Assembly (NCBI GenBank): GCA_017397835.1
Contig: JAFQHV010000011.1
Coordinates: 62,001-126,000, forward strand
Direction: 5' to 3'
Origin: Oscillospiraceae bacterium
Lineage (GTDB): Bacteria; Bacillota; Clostridia; Oscillospirales; Oscillospiraceae
Length of the DNA: 64,000 nt
This document shows, one piece after another, positions 33,421 to 43,083 of the stretch. How positions within the stretch are numbered: the first letter of the stretch is position 1; each line of letters opens with the position of its first letter. The notes under the pieces were generated by a model, which was given only the letters and a program-made list of their open reading frames with translations, made no database searches and was not told the DNA's origin. A program made the position numbers and the translations under genes.

Positions 33421-33450
33421 TTTACAAAGCTTCCCGAAATATGCTACAAT
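33421..33450 (+). promoter_or_regulatory. Promoter of unknown membrane-protein gene
   Basis: TTTACA (33421-33426), 18-bp spacer, TACAAT (33445-33450). Confidence 0.7.
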
Positions 33451-33478
33451 GTGGAAAAACCATCGGAGGTGCTGTCCC

Positions 33479-34759
33479 ATGGCACAGACAAAGCGGAAAT
33501 ACAAACCGCTTCCCCTGTCCCTTATGGCCTTGCGCAATTTTTCCCTGTTTGTGGTCGTTTTTGGCCTAATTCTGTCCTTTTTGCTCATCGGCGGCAACGA
33601 TTTGACCGCATTCTACAACGAAAAGCATTTTGAAAAATATGCCACCGTCACGAGCAGGTTCGAAGAACGGGAGGGCAAATGGGCCGACTGGACGGAACAC
33701 GTCATTACCCTTGAAAAGGTGTCCAAGCGGTACCAGTACGTGGGCGCCGTGGTGGATTTTTCTCGGTACGAGCCCGAGGACTGCTTCCGAAACGGCGGCG
33801 TGATACGGCTTGATTACAGGGCTGTTTCCAATCGCCAGCAGTTGGAGCATATTTTAATTCTGAACCCCTGCCACCCCATCGAGAAGGAAGGCAGCGATCT
33901 GATCGTCTACACGGACAATGCTGCCCTAAACGAGGCCTACAACTACCATTCGGCAGAGGAATTTTACGCATTGCAGGAGGAATATGAGCAGACCCACGCC
34001 AACATCTTCGCCATCCTGCAAAATGATTTCGACCACATTATGTATAATCTTGTGCAGGGCAGCGGCCTGCGCTGGATCGTTCCCATCGTGCTGATGATCG
34101 CCTGCGCCCTGTACGCCTTCTTCGTGCACAAAAAGCGCGAGGACATGACGGACGAGGGTTTGAGTACCATCACCATTCTTTGGGGCGTGAGCCTGCTGGC
34201 CACCTCCATCGGCATTATGGGTCTTGCCCTGGTGGGGGGCGACATGGCGGCGGAGGGCGGCATCGGCAGCGTGGTGGTGATCGTCACCTCTATTGCCACG
34301 GCTGTGTGCGGGCTGCTGTACGTGTTCTCCATGCTCCTGCCGCTGCTGTTGGACATTGATTTTGCCTACGGGTTTTCTACGTTTTGGATCAAGGTCATCG
34401 TTTCCTGCGTGGTGGCCATGCTGGTGTTCGGTCTGGGCGTGATGCTGGAGGCACTGATGGAAACCTATGCCATCTTCCACACCGTGCTTATGATCCTGCT
34501 GGTGGTGGCGGCTCTGATGTCGTTCTTCGCCTTTGCGGGTTTCCTGGCCGCCCGGTCGGTGATCTTCAAAACCTACATGGATATTTCCCTTGCCACCTGT
34601 GAAATGGCAGAGCGCGTTGGCAGCGTATGGCTCATGCTTGCGCTATCAACACAAGTGGCAAATCTGGATGCCGAGATCGGCCTTGGCAGAAACTATTGGC
34701 TGGAAAAGAAGAAGAAAGTCTTGGAAGAGACAATTGATAGCTTGGCAGAAGATTTATGA
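33479..34759 (+). CDS. Multi-pass membrane protein of unknown function
   Basis: A 426-residue protein I do not recognise. One membrane helix lies near residues 15-38. An extracytoplasmic domain of about 150 residues follows, including a resolvable beta-strand region (YQYVGAVVDFSRYE). Then come five or six more helices and a charged cytoplasmic tail (LEKKKKVLEETIDSL). CGGAGGTG precedes the ATG at 33479. Gene and promoter lie between two identical 15-bp repeats, suggesting insertion as a unit. Codon use is somewhat less GC-biased than in flanking genes. Confidence 0.75.
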   Translation: MAQTKRKYKPLPLSLMALRNFSLFVVVFGLILSFLLIGGNDLTAFYNEKHFEKYATVTSRFEEREGKWADWTEHVITLEKVSKRYQYVGAVVDFSRYEPEDCFRNGGVIRLDYRAVSNRQQLEHILILNPCHPIEKEGSDLIVYTDNAALNEAYNYHSAEEFYALQEEYEQTHANIFAILQNDFDHIMYNLVQGSGLRWIVPIVLMIACALYAFFVHKKREDMTDEGLSTITILWGVSLLATSIGIMGLALVGGDMAAEGGIGSVVVIVTSIATAVCGLLYVFSMLLPLLLDIDFAYGFSTFWIKVIVSCVVAMLVFGLGVMLEALMETYAIFHTVLMILLVVAALMSFFAFAGFLAARSVIFKTYMDISLATCEMAERVGSVWLMLALSTQVANLDAEIGLGRNYWLEKKKKVLEETIDSLAEDL

Positions 34760-34765
34760 TTTTGC

Positions 34766-34780
34766 TGTATCACAATTGCC
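34766..34780 (+). repeat. 15-bp direct repeat, right copy
   Basis: TGTATCACAATTGCC, 7 bp after the membrane-protein stop; pairs with 33387-33401. Confidence 0.75.
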
Positions 34781-34799
34781 CTGCTGACAACCGAAACTC

Positions 34800-34856
34800 C
34801 TATCCAATAAAAAGGACTGGGTGGCCATTGGCCACCCAGTCCTTTTTATTGGATAG
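34800..34856. terminator. 57-bp perfect palindrome, bidirectional terminator
   Basis: Two exact 28-bp arms (34800-34827 / 34829-34856) around a single T. A5/T5 runs lie inside the arms, so it can stop transcripts from both the membrane-protein gene and the glycolytic operon. Confidence 0.9.
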
Positions 34857-34864
34857 TTTTTGAA

Positions 34865-34903
34865 ATTACTTCAGGTTGAAGAAAGCCTTCATGCCGGGAT
34901 ACT
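34865..34903 (-). repeat. Second copy of the eno 3' coding end
   Basis: 39 bp matching the end of eno (35104-35142) with one mismatch; it encodes the same last ten or so residues and a stop codon. Between the two copies lies a structured repeat. Confidence 0.9.
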
Positions 34904-34904
34904 G

Positions 34905-35006
34905 CGTCCTCGCGGACTTCGTATCGTTCGCGTTCACGCGCACGCGAACGCTCATTCACTCCGTCGCTCGTCCTCTCCCTACCAAAACCGCTGCGCTGGG
35001 TTTTGG
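34905..35006 (-). repeat. Structured 3'-end repeat, copy A (eno)
   Basis: Core of about 102 bp. The terminal hairpin stem CCAAAACC/GGTTTTGG (34982-34989 / 34999-35006) carries loop GCTGCGCTG. An inner stem GTTCGCGT/ACGCGAAC is at 34926-34933 / 34942-34949. The conserved outer block begins CGTCCTCGCGGACTTC. Copies B and C share loop and blocks but have different stem sequences. Confidence 0.8.
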
Positions 35007-35049
35007 CGGGGCCCCAATGTCGCCCATATTTTACTGAGGAGGAACTGGG

Positions 35050-35092
35050 CGAAACGAAACAAACGGGCGGCTGATGCCGCCCGTTTGTAAGG
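35050..35092 (-). terminator. Hairpin directly after eno
   Basis: 13-bp stem (35059-35071 / 35076-35088) with a TGAT loop; on the minus strand it is followed by TTTCGTTTCG. It lies between the functional eno stop and repeat copy A. Confidence 0.7.
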
Positions 35093-35104
35093 AAGTTTAT
35101 GCGA

Positions 35105-36490
<1,386 letters not shown>

Positions 36491-36498
36491 CTACGGAA

Positions 36499-38013
36499 TT
36501 ACTTGCAGATCAGGGTCTCGCCGTCCATCTCGGCGGGCTTTTCCAGACCCATGAGATCCAGCATGGTGGGGGCGATGTCGGCCAGGCGGCCGTCACGCAG
36601 GTTGACGTTGGCACCCACGATGTGCAGGGGCACCAGGTTGGTGGTGTGGGCGGTGAAGGGGCAGCCGGACTCGTCGCACATGCACTCGGAGTTGCCGTGG
36701 TCGGCGGTGATCAGGCTGATACCGCCCATCTTGGAGGTGGCCTCCACAACCTTGGCAACGCAGGCGTCCACGGTTTCCACAGCCTTGACGGCAGCTTCCA
36801 TCACGCCGGTGTGGCCCACCATATCGCAGTTGGCAAAGTTCAGAATGATGACGTCGTAAGCGCCGCTCTCGATGCGCTTGACGGCCTCATCGGCAACCTC
36901 AAAGGCGCTCATCTCAGGCTGCAGATCGTAGGTGGCGACCTTGGGAGAGGCGATCAGGCAGCGGTCCTCGCCGGGGAAGGTCTGCTCCACGCCGCCGTTG
37001 AAGAAGAAGGTCACGTGGGCGTACTTCTCAGTCTCGGCGATGCGCAGCTGGGTCAGACCCAGACGGCTGATATACTCACCGAAAATGTTGTCCAGCTTCT
37101 GCCGGGGATAGGCCACAGTGACGTTGGGCATGGTGGCATCGTACTCGGTGGTGCAGACGTAGTGCACGGGGATAAAGCCGCTCTTGCGCTCCACGTCAGT
37201 GAAGTCCTCGTCCACAAAGCAGCGGGTGATCTCACGGGCGCGGTCGGGACGGTAGTTAAAGAAGATGATGGAGTCCTTCTCCTGCACGCACACGTCCTCG
37301 GCGCACACCACAGGCTCCACGAACTCGTCGGTCACGCCGGCATCGTAAGAAGCCTGCACCGCGGCGGCGGCATCGGGAGCGAAGGGGGCGCTGCCAAGCG
37401 CGATGGCGTCGTAGGCACGCTGTACGCGGTCCCAGCGCTTGTCGCGGTCCATGGCGTAGAATCGGCCCATGACGGTGCCGATCTTACCCACACCGATCTC
37501 GTTCAGCTTGGCCTGCAGCTGCTCCACAAAGCCCTTGCCGGAGGAAGGAGGCACATCGCGGCCGTCCAGGAAGCAGTGGACGTAAACCTTCTCAAGGCCC
37601 TGCTCCTTGGCCATGCGCAGCAGAGCAAACAGATGCTCGATGTGGCTGTGCACGCCACCGTCGGACAGAAGGCCCATCAGATGCAGAGCAGAGCCCCACT
37701 CGCGGCAGTTGCTCATGGCTTCCACAAAGGCGGGGTTGCGCATCAGATCGCCGTTCTCCACATCACGGGTGATGCGGGGCAGATCCTGGAACACCACGCG
37801 GCCGGCACCGATGTTGGTGTGGCCCACCTCGCTGTTGCCCATCTGCCCCTTGGGCAGACCCACGTCCAGCCCGGAAGCGGACAGCTTACAGCCGGAGGAA
37901 TTGGCAAAAATCTCGTCCAGATTAGGGGTTTTAGCCACTTTAATGGCGTTGCCCTCGGAGCAGCAGGACAGGCCAAAGCCGTCCATAATGATAAGGGTGG
38001 TAGGTGTTTTCAT
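36499..38013 (-). CDS. gpmI: 2,3-bisphosphoglycerate-independent phosphoglycerate mutase
   Basis: A 504-residue Mn-dependent mutase of the alkaline-phosphatase fold. The phosphoserine is in MGNSEVGHTNIGAG near residue 61; metal ligands are in LIIMDGFGL near the N-terminus and in NFANCDMVGHTG and TADHGNSE near the end. It interconverts 3- and 2-phosphoglycerate, the step before enolase. It lies between tpiA and eno. Unlike pgk, tpiA and eno, its 3' end has no repeat element. Confidence 0.96.
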   Translation of the reverse strand: MKTPTTLIIMDGFGLSCCSEGNAIKVAKTPNLDEIFANSSGCKLSASGLDVGLPKGQMGNSEVGHTNIGAGRVVFQDLPRITRDVENGDLMRNPAFVEAMSNCREWGSALHLMGLLSDGGVHSHIEHLFALLRMAKEQGLEKVYVHCFLDGRDVPPSSGKGFVEQLQAKLNEIGVGKIGTVMGRFYAMDRDKRWDRVQRAYDAIALGSAPFAPDAAAAVQASYDAGVTDEFVEPVVCAEDVCVQEKDSIIFFNYRPDRAREITRCFVDEDFTDVERKSGFIPVHYVCTTEYDATMPNVTVAYPRQKLDNIFGEYISRLGLTQLRIAETEKYAHVTFFFNGGVEQTFPGEDRCLIASPKVATYDLQPEMSAFEVADEAVKRIESGAYDVIILNFANCDMVGHTGVMEAAVKAVETVDACVAKVVEATSKMGGISLITADHGNSECMCDESGCPFTAHTTNLVPLHIVGANVNLRDGRLADIAPTMLDLMGLEKPAEMDGETLICK

Positions 38014-38093
38014 ACAAGTACCTTTCTTTCAGAGTTGAGAGTGGAGATTTGAGAGTGGAGATTTTGTCATCTTCACTCTTCCCTCTCCGCTCT
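38014..38093 (-). other. tpiA-gpmI spacer with short imperfect repeats
   Basis: Contains two copies of GAGAGTGGAGATTT and the complementary-like stretch ATCTTCACTCT, which could fold with them. No gene or recognised regulatory motif. Confidence 0.4.
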
Positions 38094-38172
38094 TCACTCT
38101 TGATTTGCAGCAGCAATGATCTGCAGGAAGTCGGGAACCTTCAGTGCGGCGCCGCCGATCAGGCCGCCGTCC
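38094..38172 (-). repeat. Second copy of the tpiA 3' coding end
   Basis: 55 bp (38118-38172) identical to 38333-38387 inside tpiA, continuing to a stop codon (38094-38096). The last nine codons encode the same residues with four synonymous differences. Confidence 0.9.
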
Positions 38173-38173
38173 T

Positions 38174-38279
38174 CGTCGTCGCAAGCTTCATATCACTCCT
38201 TGCGCTGCACGCAGCACAAGTCGCTCATTCCGCTGCTCCTCCTCTCCCAACCAAATCCACTTCGCTGGGATTTGGTTGG
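38174..38279 (-). repeat. Structured 3'-end repeat, copy B (tpiA)
   Basis: Core of about 106 bp. The terminal hairpin has a 12-bp stem CCAACCAAATCC/GGATTTGGTTGG (38247-38258 / 38268-38279) and loop ACTTCGCTG. The inner stem CTTG-GCTGC/GCAGC-CAAG spans 38199-38220. The outer block begins CGTCGTCGCAAGCTTC. Stems differ from copies A and C by paired changes. Confidence 0.8.
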
Positions 38280-38308
38280 GTCCCTTTTGTCCCGACGTGT
38301 CCGGCGGA

Positions 38309-39082
38309 TCACTCCTGGTTAGCAGCAGCGATGATCTGCAGGAAGTCGGGAACCTTCAGTGCGGCGCCGCCGATCAGGCCGCCGTCCACGTCGGGCTGAG
38401 CCAGCAGCTCGGCAGCGTTCTTGGCATTCATGGAACCGCCGTACTGAACGGTCACGGCACGGGCCACGCGGGCACCGAACTCGCGGCGGATAATGCCGCG
38501 GATGATCTCACAGACCTCGTTGGCCTGCTCGGCAGTAGCGGTCTTGCCGGTGCCGATAGCCCACAGGGGCTCGTAAGCGATGACCACCTTGCGCATCTGG
38601 GAGGCATCCAAGCCGGCCAGGGCGCACTTGACCTGATAGTTGATCAGCTCGGCGGTAACACCCAGCTCGCGCTGCTCCAGGCTCTCGCCCACGCAGACGA
38701 TGGGGTGCAGACCGGCGGCCAAAGCGGCCTTGATCTTCTTGTTGACGGTGAAGTCGGTCTCGCCGTAGTACTCGCGGCGCTCGGAATGGCCGATGATGAC
38801 GTACTTGACGCCAACTTCCTTCAGCATCTCGGCCGTGACCTCGCCGGTGAAGGCGCCCTTGTCTTCAAAATGGACGTTCTCGGCACCGATGGCCACGCGG
38901 GTGTCCTTGAACATACGCACGGCGGCGGGGATGTTCACAAAGGGAACGCACAGCACGACTTCGCACCACTTGTGCTTGCCCAGCTGAGGCTTGATCTCGT
39001 CGGCAAAAGCCTTGGTTTCGGTCAGGGTCTTGTTCATCTTCCAGTTGCCGGCGATGATGGTCTTACGATATTTACGATTCAT
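38309..39082 (-). CDS. tpiA: Triosephosphate isomerase
   Basis: A 257-residue TIM barrel. GNWKMNK has the substrate lysine, IGHSERREYYGE the catalytic histidine, VIAYEPLWAIGTGK the catalytic glutamate and loop 6, and VQYGGSMN and LIGGAAL the phosphate-binding loops. It interconverts dihydroxyacetone phosphate and glyceraldehyde 3-phosphate. It lies between pgk and gpmI. A structured repeat begins 29 bp after its stop, followed by a second copy of its final codons. Confidence 0.97.
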   Translation of the reverse strand: MNRKYRKTIIAGNWKMNKTLTETKAFADEIKPQLGKHKWCEVVLCVPFVNIPAAVRMFKDTRVAIGAENVHFEDKGAFTGEVTAEMLKEVGVKYVIIGHSERREYYGETDFTVNKKIKAALAAGLHPIVCVGESLEQRELGVTAELINYQVKCALAGLDASQMRKVVIAYEPLWAIGTGKTATAEQANEVCEIIRGIIRREFGARVARAVTVQYGGSMNAKNAAELLAQPDVDGGLIGGAALKVPDFLQIIAAANQE

Positions 39083-39158
39083 GGGATAGACTTCCTTTCT
39101 ACGGCCGCAGGGGCCTCTATATGGAACCGGTCAGGGGACCGGGTGGATAAATGTGTTT

Positions 39159-39197
39159 TTAGAGAACTGAGGAGATGGCGCCGGGCAACTCCTTGCC
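39159..39197 (-). pseudogene. Displaced alternative 3' end of pgk
   Basis: A 12-codon remnant plus stop encoding GKELPGAISSVL, aligning with the end of the active pgk ([13 protein letters not shown]). Its GC-rich codons match the body of pgk, while the active 3' end uses A/T-ending codons. It lies just beyond repeat copy C and appears to be the original terminus. Confidence 0.75.
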
Positions 39198-39199
39198 CG

Positions 39200-39307
39200 C
39201 GTCGTCGCGGGCTTCGAACCGTTCGTCCCGCCTTGTTGAATGCGGGCCTCACGCTCTTCACCGCTCCTCCTTTTCAAACAGCAAACGCTTCGCTGGTTTG
39301 CTGTTTG
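39200..39307 (-). repeat. Structured 3'-end repeat, copy C (pgk)
   Basis: Core of about 108 bp. The terminal hairpin has a 12-bp stem CAAACAGCAAAC/GTTTGCTGTTTG (39275-39286 / 39296-39307) and loop GCTTCGCTG. Inner stem CCCGC/GCGGG at 39227-39231 / 39242-39246. The outer block begins CGTCGTCGCGGGCTTC. The hairpin ends 3 bp from the pgk stop. Confidence 0.8.
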
Positions 39308-39310
39308 ATA

Positions 39311-40582
39311 TCACTTATCAAGAAGACAAGCGACACCAGGCAAATCTTTACCTTCCATAAACTCCAGAGAGGCGCCGCCGCCGGTGGAGATATGGGTCAT
39401 CTTGTCGGCATAGCCCAACTGCTGCACGGCAGCCGCGCTGTCGCCGCCGCCGATGATGGTGATGGCGTTGGTCTGGGACAGAGCCTTGGCCACGGCCTCG
39501 GTGCCGGCGGCGAAGGCAGCGAACTCAAACACGCCCATGGGGCCGTTCCAGATAACGGTGCCGGCGTCGGCCACGGCGCTGCAGTACAGCTCCACAGTCT
39601 TGGGACCGATGTCCAGACCCTCCCAGCCGTCGGGAATGTTGCCGGCGTCCACGGTCAGGGTGTTGGCATCGGGGGCAAACTTGTCGCCGCAAACGGTGTC
39701 GATGGGCAGCAGGAGCTTAACGCCCTTGTCGGCAGCCTTCTTGATCATCTCCAGCGCGTACTCCTGCCAGTCGGCCTCGAACAGGGAGTTGCCGATCTTG
39801 CCGCCCTGAGCGGCGGAGAAGGTGTAGGCCATGCCGCCGCCGATGATGATGGTGTCGGCAATCTCCAGCAGGTTGTTGATGACGCCGATCTTGGAGCTGA
39901 CCTTGGAGCCGCCCAGGATAGCGACCAGGGGACGCTTGGGAGCGGCCAGAGCGCCGCCGATGAAGTCCAGCTCCTTCTGAATCAGGAAGCCGGAAACGGC
40001 GGGCAGGTACTCGGCCACGCCGGCAGTGGAGGCATGAGCGCGGTGAACGGCACCGAAGGCGTCGGACACATAGATCTCAGCCATGTCGGCCATAGCCTTG
40101 GCCAGCTTGGGATCGTTCTTGGTCTCGCCCTTCTCAAAGCGGGTGTTCTCCAGCAGCATGATCTGGCCGGGCTGCAGAGCGGCAGCCTTGGCCTGGGCAT
40201 CGGGGCCGGCCACGTCGGCGGCCAAAGCCACGGGCTGACCCAGCAGCTCGCTCAGGCGGGCGGCAACGGGGGCCAGGGTCAGCTCGGCCAGGGACTTGCG
40301 CCACTTGGCCTCGGTCAGGGTGGCGGGATCCTTGCCCTTCTCGGTCTGCTTCTGCACCCACTTGTCAAAGCTGGGCTGGGGCTTGCCCATGTGAGAGCAG
40401 GCGATGACGGCAGCGCCCTCGGCCAGCAGGTACTGGATGGTGGGCAGAGCGGCACGGATGCGCTTGTCATCGGTGATGACACCGCTGCCATCCTTGGCCA
40501 TGGGCACGTTGAAGTCGCAGCGCAGCAGGACCTTTTTGCCCTTGACGTCGATGTCTTTTACGGTCTTTTTGTTGTAATTCAT
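39311..40582 (-). CDS. pgk: Phosphoglycerate kinase
   Basis: A 423-residue PGK making ATP from 1,3-bisphosphoglycerate. N-domain: [16 protein letters not shown] and [12 protein letters not shown]-domain: [27 protein letters not shown] and the phosphate loop [11 protein letters not shown]. It carries a longer insertion than B. subtilis PGK around residues 75-105. AAAGGAG supports the ATG at 40582. The last 13 codons (from about 39352) change abruptly to A/T-ending codons, suggesting a replaced 3' end. Confidence 0.96.
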   Translation of the reverse strand: MNYNKKTVKDIDVKGKKVLLRCDFNVPMAKDGSGVITDDKRIRAALPTIQYLLAEGAAVIACSHMGKPQPSFDKWVQKQTEKGKDPATLTEAKWRKSLAELTLAPVAARLSELLGQPVALAADVAGPDAQAKAAALQPGQIMLLENTRFEKGETKNDPKLAKAMADMAEIYVSDAFGAVHRAHASTAGVAEYLPAVSGFLIQKELDFIGGALAAPKRPLVAILGGSKVSSKIGVINNLLEIADTIIIGGGMAYTFSAAQGGKIGNSLFEADWQEYALEMIKKAADKGVKLLLPIDTVCGDKFAPDANTLTVDAGNIPDGWEGLDIGPKTVELYCSAVADAGTVIWNGPMGVFEFAAFAAGTEAVAKALSQTNAITIIGGGDSAAAVQQLGYADKMTHISTGGGASLEFMEGKDLPGVACLLDK

Positions 40583-40621
40583 ATTGGTTGCTCCTTTCGT
40601 CATATAAACGCAGGGTCGGGT

Positions 40622-41113
40622 TTACAGAGTGAATTGAGCCATCTCGCCGGTGCCGGACAGCTCCGGAAAGTCCAGCTGACGAAGTGCCTCGTAAGTGACG
40701 ACCGCAACGGAATTTGCCAAATTCAGGCTGCGGGCATCGGGACGCATGGGAATACGGATACAGCGGTCATAGTGAGCCAAGCGCAGCGGCTCGGGCAGGC
40801 CGGCCGTTTCCTTGCCGAACACAAGAAAGCATCCGTCCCGAAAGCCGGCCTCGGTATAGGTCCGGGGGGCCTTCGTGGTGGCAAGCCACAAGTCGGGATC
40901 GGGGTTGACGGCGAAGAAGTGGTCCAGGTCATCATACACCTGCAGATCCACCATGGGCCAATAGTCAAGGCCCGCCCGCTTCACTGCCTTCTCACTGATG
41001 TCGAACCCCAAAGGGCGGATCAGGTGCAGGCGGCTGCGGGTGGCGGCACAGGTGCGGGCGATGTTGCCGCAGTTCTGGGGGATTTCCGGCTCGACCAGAA
41101 CGATATTCAGCAT
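40622..41113 (-). CDS. trmL: tRNA (cytidine(34)-2'-O)-methyltransferase
   Basis: A 163-residue SPOUT methyltransferase modifying the wobble base of leucine tRNAs. Family motifs: IPQNCGNIARTCAATRSRLHLIRPLGF, FGKETAGLP and IPMRPDARSLNLANSVAVVTYEALRQL, which forms the trefoil-knot SAM site. The ATG at 41113 gives the best spacing from GGAAAGGTG; ATG 41119 is an alternative. First gene of the transcript that continues into pgk (39-nt gap). Confidence 0.92.
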   Translation of the reverse strand: MLNIVLVEPEIPQNCGNIARTCAATRSRLHLIRPLGFDISEKAVKRAGLDYWPMVDLQVYDDLDHFFAVNPDPDLWLATTKAPRTYTEAGFRDGCFLVFGKETAGLPEPLRLAHYDRCIRIPMRPDARSLNLANSVAVVTYEALRQLDFPELSGTGEMAQFTL

Positions 41114-41142
41114 ACCCATCACACCTTTCCGTACAGTTTAGT

Positions 41143-41171
41143 ATTGTATGACAAAATCAGGAAAATTTCAA
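41143..41171 (-). promoter_or_regulatory. Promoter of the trmL-glycolysis operon
   Basis: Minus strand: TTGAAA (41166-41171), 17-bp spacer, TACAAT (41143-41148), about 30 bp before the trmL start. Confidence 0.8.
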
Positions 41172-41323
41172 CTGTAAAAAAGTCAAAAAAAGCAGATATT
41201 CGTAAAGAAAGTTGATGATTTATACAGAAAACCCGTTTTTTCACATCAGCTTGCGAAAGTGCGGCTCAAAACCGTCTCTGCACAGAGTATGCCCCACACC
41301 GTCCAAGCGAAACCGTCCCACGA

Positions 41324-41362
41324 ACAAAAACAGCCTGCAGTTCACCCCTGCAGGCCGTTTTT
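41324..41362 (-). terminator. Terminator of the thyA-folA genes
   Basis: Arms around CAGCCTGCAG / CTGCAGGCCG (41331-41340 / 41348-41357) flanked by A- and T-runs. Confidence 0.8.
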
Positions 41363-41839
41363 TTACTTCTTTTTGTAGGTTACGTAACGGAATTTGACTC
41401 CGTCCTCCTCCAGCACGTCCCCTTCCTCGGCCACCTGCCAATCGGGCAGTTTGTCCAAATCGGGGAAGTAGCGGTCCGCGGGGTAGGAAGCCAGGATCTT
41501 GGTCACGTAGGCGGTGTCGCACCGGTCCAGCAGGGCGCGGTACACGCTCTCGCCGCCGATGACGAAAGCATCCTCCGGAGCGTGCTCCATCAGGCTGCCC
41601 ACGTCGGCGTAGACCTCCGCCCCCTCCACGGCGTAACCAGGGGTGGCGGACAAAATCAAATTACGGCGGTTCTTCAAGGGCCGCCCGCCGGGAAAGGTGG
41701 CCAGTGTCTTGCGGCCCAAAATGACCGGGTGACCGGTAGTCAGGGTGCGAAAGCGCTTCAGGTCGGCGCTGATATAGACCAGCTGATCGCCGCCCCTGCC
41801 GATGGCCCAGTTTTCATCTACGGCAACGATAAGGTTCAT
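41363..41839 (-). CDS. folA: Dihydrofolate reductase
   Basis: A 158-residue DHFR. MNLIVAVDENWAIGRGGDQLVYISADLKRFR holds the substrate loop and the acidic catalytic position; VILGRKTLATFPGGRPLKNRRN and VIGGESVYRALL bind NADPH. It regenerates tetrahydrofolate consumed by ThyA, whose gene is 11 nt upstream. GGAGGG supports the ATG at 41839. Confidence 0.95.
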   Translation of the reverse strand: MNLIVAVDENWAIGRGGDQLVYISADLKRFRTLTTGHPVILGRKTLATFPGGRPLKNRRNLILSATPGYAVEGAEVYADVGSLMEHAPEDAFVIGGESVYRALLDRCDTAYVTKILASYPADRYFPDLDKLPDWQVAEEGDVLEEDGVKFRYVTYKKK

Positions 41840-41850
41840 AGTTCCCTCCG

Positions 41851-42681
41851 TCACACCGCCACAGGGATTTTCCCTTCCAGGGTGTGGGCCTGATACCCCT
41901 CCAGCTTCACGCTGGCGGGGGTGAAATCATAGAAATCGGTGACTGCAGGATCAAGGGTAAACTTGGGTGCATCGAAGGGCGTGCGGGAAATCAGCTCTTC
42001 GATCACAGGAACATGGCGGTCGTAAATATGGGCATCGGCAATGACATGGACAAACTCACCCGCCTCCAGCCCGGATACCTGCGCCATCATGTGGGTCAGC
42101 ACGGCATACTGCATCACATTCCAGCCGTTGGCAGCCAGCATATCCTGTGAGCGCTGGTTCAAAATGGTGTTCAGGGTATTGCCGCTGACGTTGAAGGTCA
42201 TGGAATAGGCGCAGGGGTACAGACCCATCTCACTCAAATCGTGGTGGTTATAGATGTTGGTCATAATGCGCCGGGAGGTGGGGTTGTTCTTCAGGTCGAA
42301 CAACACCCGGTCCACCTGGTCCATCTCCCCCTCGGGATAGCGGTGTTTGACCCCCATTTGATAGCCGTAGGCCTTGCCGATGGAGCCGGTCTCGTCGGCC
42401 CAGGAATCCCACACATGGCTGTTCAGGTCATGGATGTTGTTGGACTTCTTCTGCCAGATCCACAAAAGTTCGTCCACCGCGGACTTCAAAAACTGTTTGC
42501 GCACGGTGATGATGGGGAACTCCTCTTTCAGGTTATAGCGGTTGACCACGCCAAACAGCTTGATGGTGTGGGCGGGAGAGCCATCCTCCCACCGGGGGCG
42601 GACGGGACGGTCGGTGTCCCACACACCCCTGGACAGGATGTCCTTGCAGTTTTGGATAAAAACCTGATCGGCGTAGCTCAT
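41851..42681 (-). CDS. thyA: Thymidylate synthase ThyA
   Basis: A 276-residue ThyA that methylates dUMP with methylene-tetrahydrofolate. The nucleophilic cysteine is in LYPCAYSMTFNVSG; NTILNQRSQDML, GWNVMQYAVLTHMMAQ and HIYDRHVPVIEELISR bind dUMP and folate. Somewhat divergent from the E. coli type, as in other clostridial forms. AAAGGAG supports the start; folA follows directly. Confidence 0.94.
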   Translation of the reverse strand: MSYADQVFIQNCKDILSRGVWDTDRPVRPRWEDGSPAHTIKLFGVVNRYNLKEEFPIITVRKQFLKSAVDELLWIWQKKSNNIHDLNSHVWDSWADETGSIGKAYGYQMGVKHRYPEGEMDQVDRVLFDLKNNPTSRRIMTNIYNHHDLSEMGLYPCAYSMTFNVSGNTLNTILNQRSQDMLAANGWNVMQYAVLTHMMAQVSGLEAGEFVHVIADAHIYDRHVPVIEELISRTPFDAPKFTLDPAVTDFYDFTPASVKLEGYQAHTLEGKIPVAV

Positions 42682-42721
42682 GGCAGACAGCTCCTTTGTG
42701 CAGCATTTTTTCCATTGTAAC

Positions 42722-42762
42722 ACAAACCGCCGAAAACGAAAAGGTTTTCGGCGGTTTTTTGT
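42722..42762. terminator. Hairpin between spoIIID and thyA
   Basis: 14-bp stem AAACCGCCGAAAAC / GTTTTCGGCGGTTT around GAAAAG with T6 on the plus strand; on the minus strand it ends spoIIID, with a shorter T-tract. Confidence 0.7.
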
Positions 42763-42768
42763 CAATTT

Positions 42769-43017
42769 TTATTCCCCTTTGTACTTTTTCCGGGTGGCCA
42801 GGCCGCCCCGGATGTGCCGCTGGGCCTTGTTCTCGTCCAGCACCTGCTTGACCTGCAGGTACAGCGGGCGGTTAAAGGTTGGCAGGCGGTCCTGAATATC
42901 CTTGTGAACGGTGGATTTGCTGATGCCGAACTTCCGGGCCGCACCACGGACCGTGGTGTTATTCTCTATGATGTACTGGGCCAAACCGCAGGCCCGTTCC
43001 TCGATATTCCCCTTCAC
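42769..43017 (-). CDS. spoIIID: Sporulation transcriptional regulator SpoIIID
   Basis: An 82-residue SpoIIID: IEERACGLAQYIIENNTTVRGAARKFGISKSTVHKDIQDRL is the signature helix-turn-helix, with a basic C-terminal extension. It controls mother-cell genes during sporulation, so the host is, or descends from, a spore former. It starts at GTG 43017 with GGAG upstream. Single-gene unit. Confidence 0.94.
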   Translation of the reverse strand: MKGNIEERACGLAQYIIENNTTVRGAARKFGISKSTVHKDIQDRLPTFNRPLYLQVKQVLDENKAQRHIRGGLATRKKYKGE

Positions 43018-43083
43018 TTGGCAACACGCTCCATTTCTGCGTTACTGCCACAGTTATATGAGAAAATCACGAACAATAGAACG

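Noticed and set aside
38144-41215. A 1,023-codon open frame on the plus strand opposite pgk and tpiA
   Set aside because: It is a shadow of strongly GC-biased third positions; the minus-strand frames are clear glycolytic enzymes. Similar long shadows opposite infB, eno, gpmI, ftsH and the binding proteins were dismissed for the same reason.
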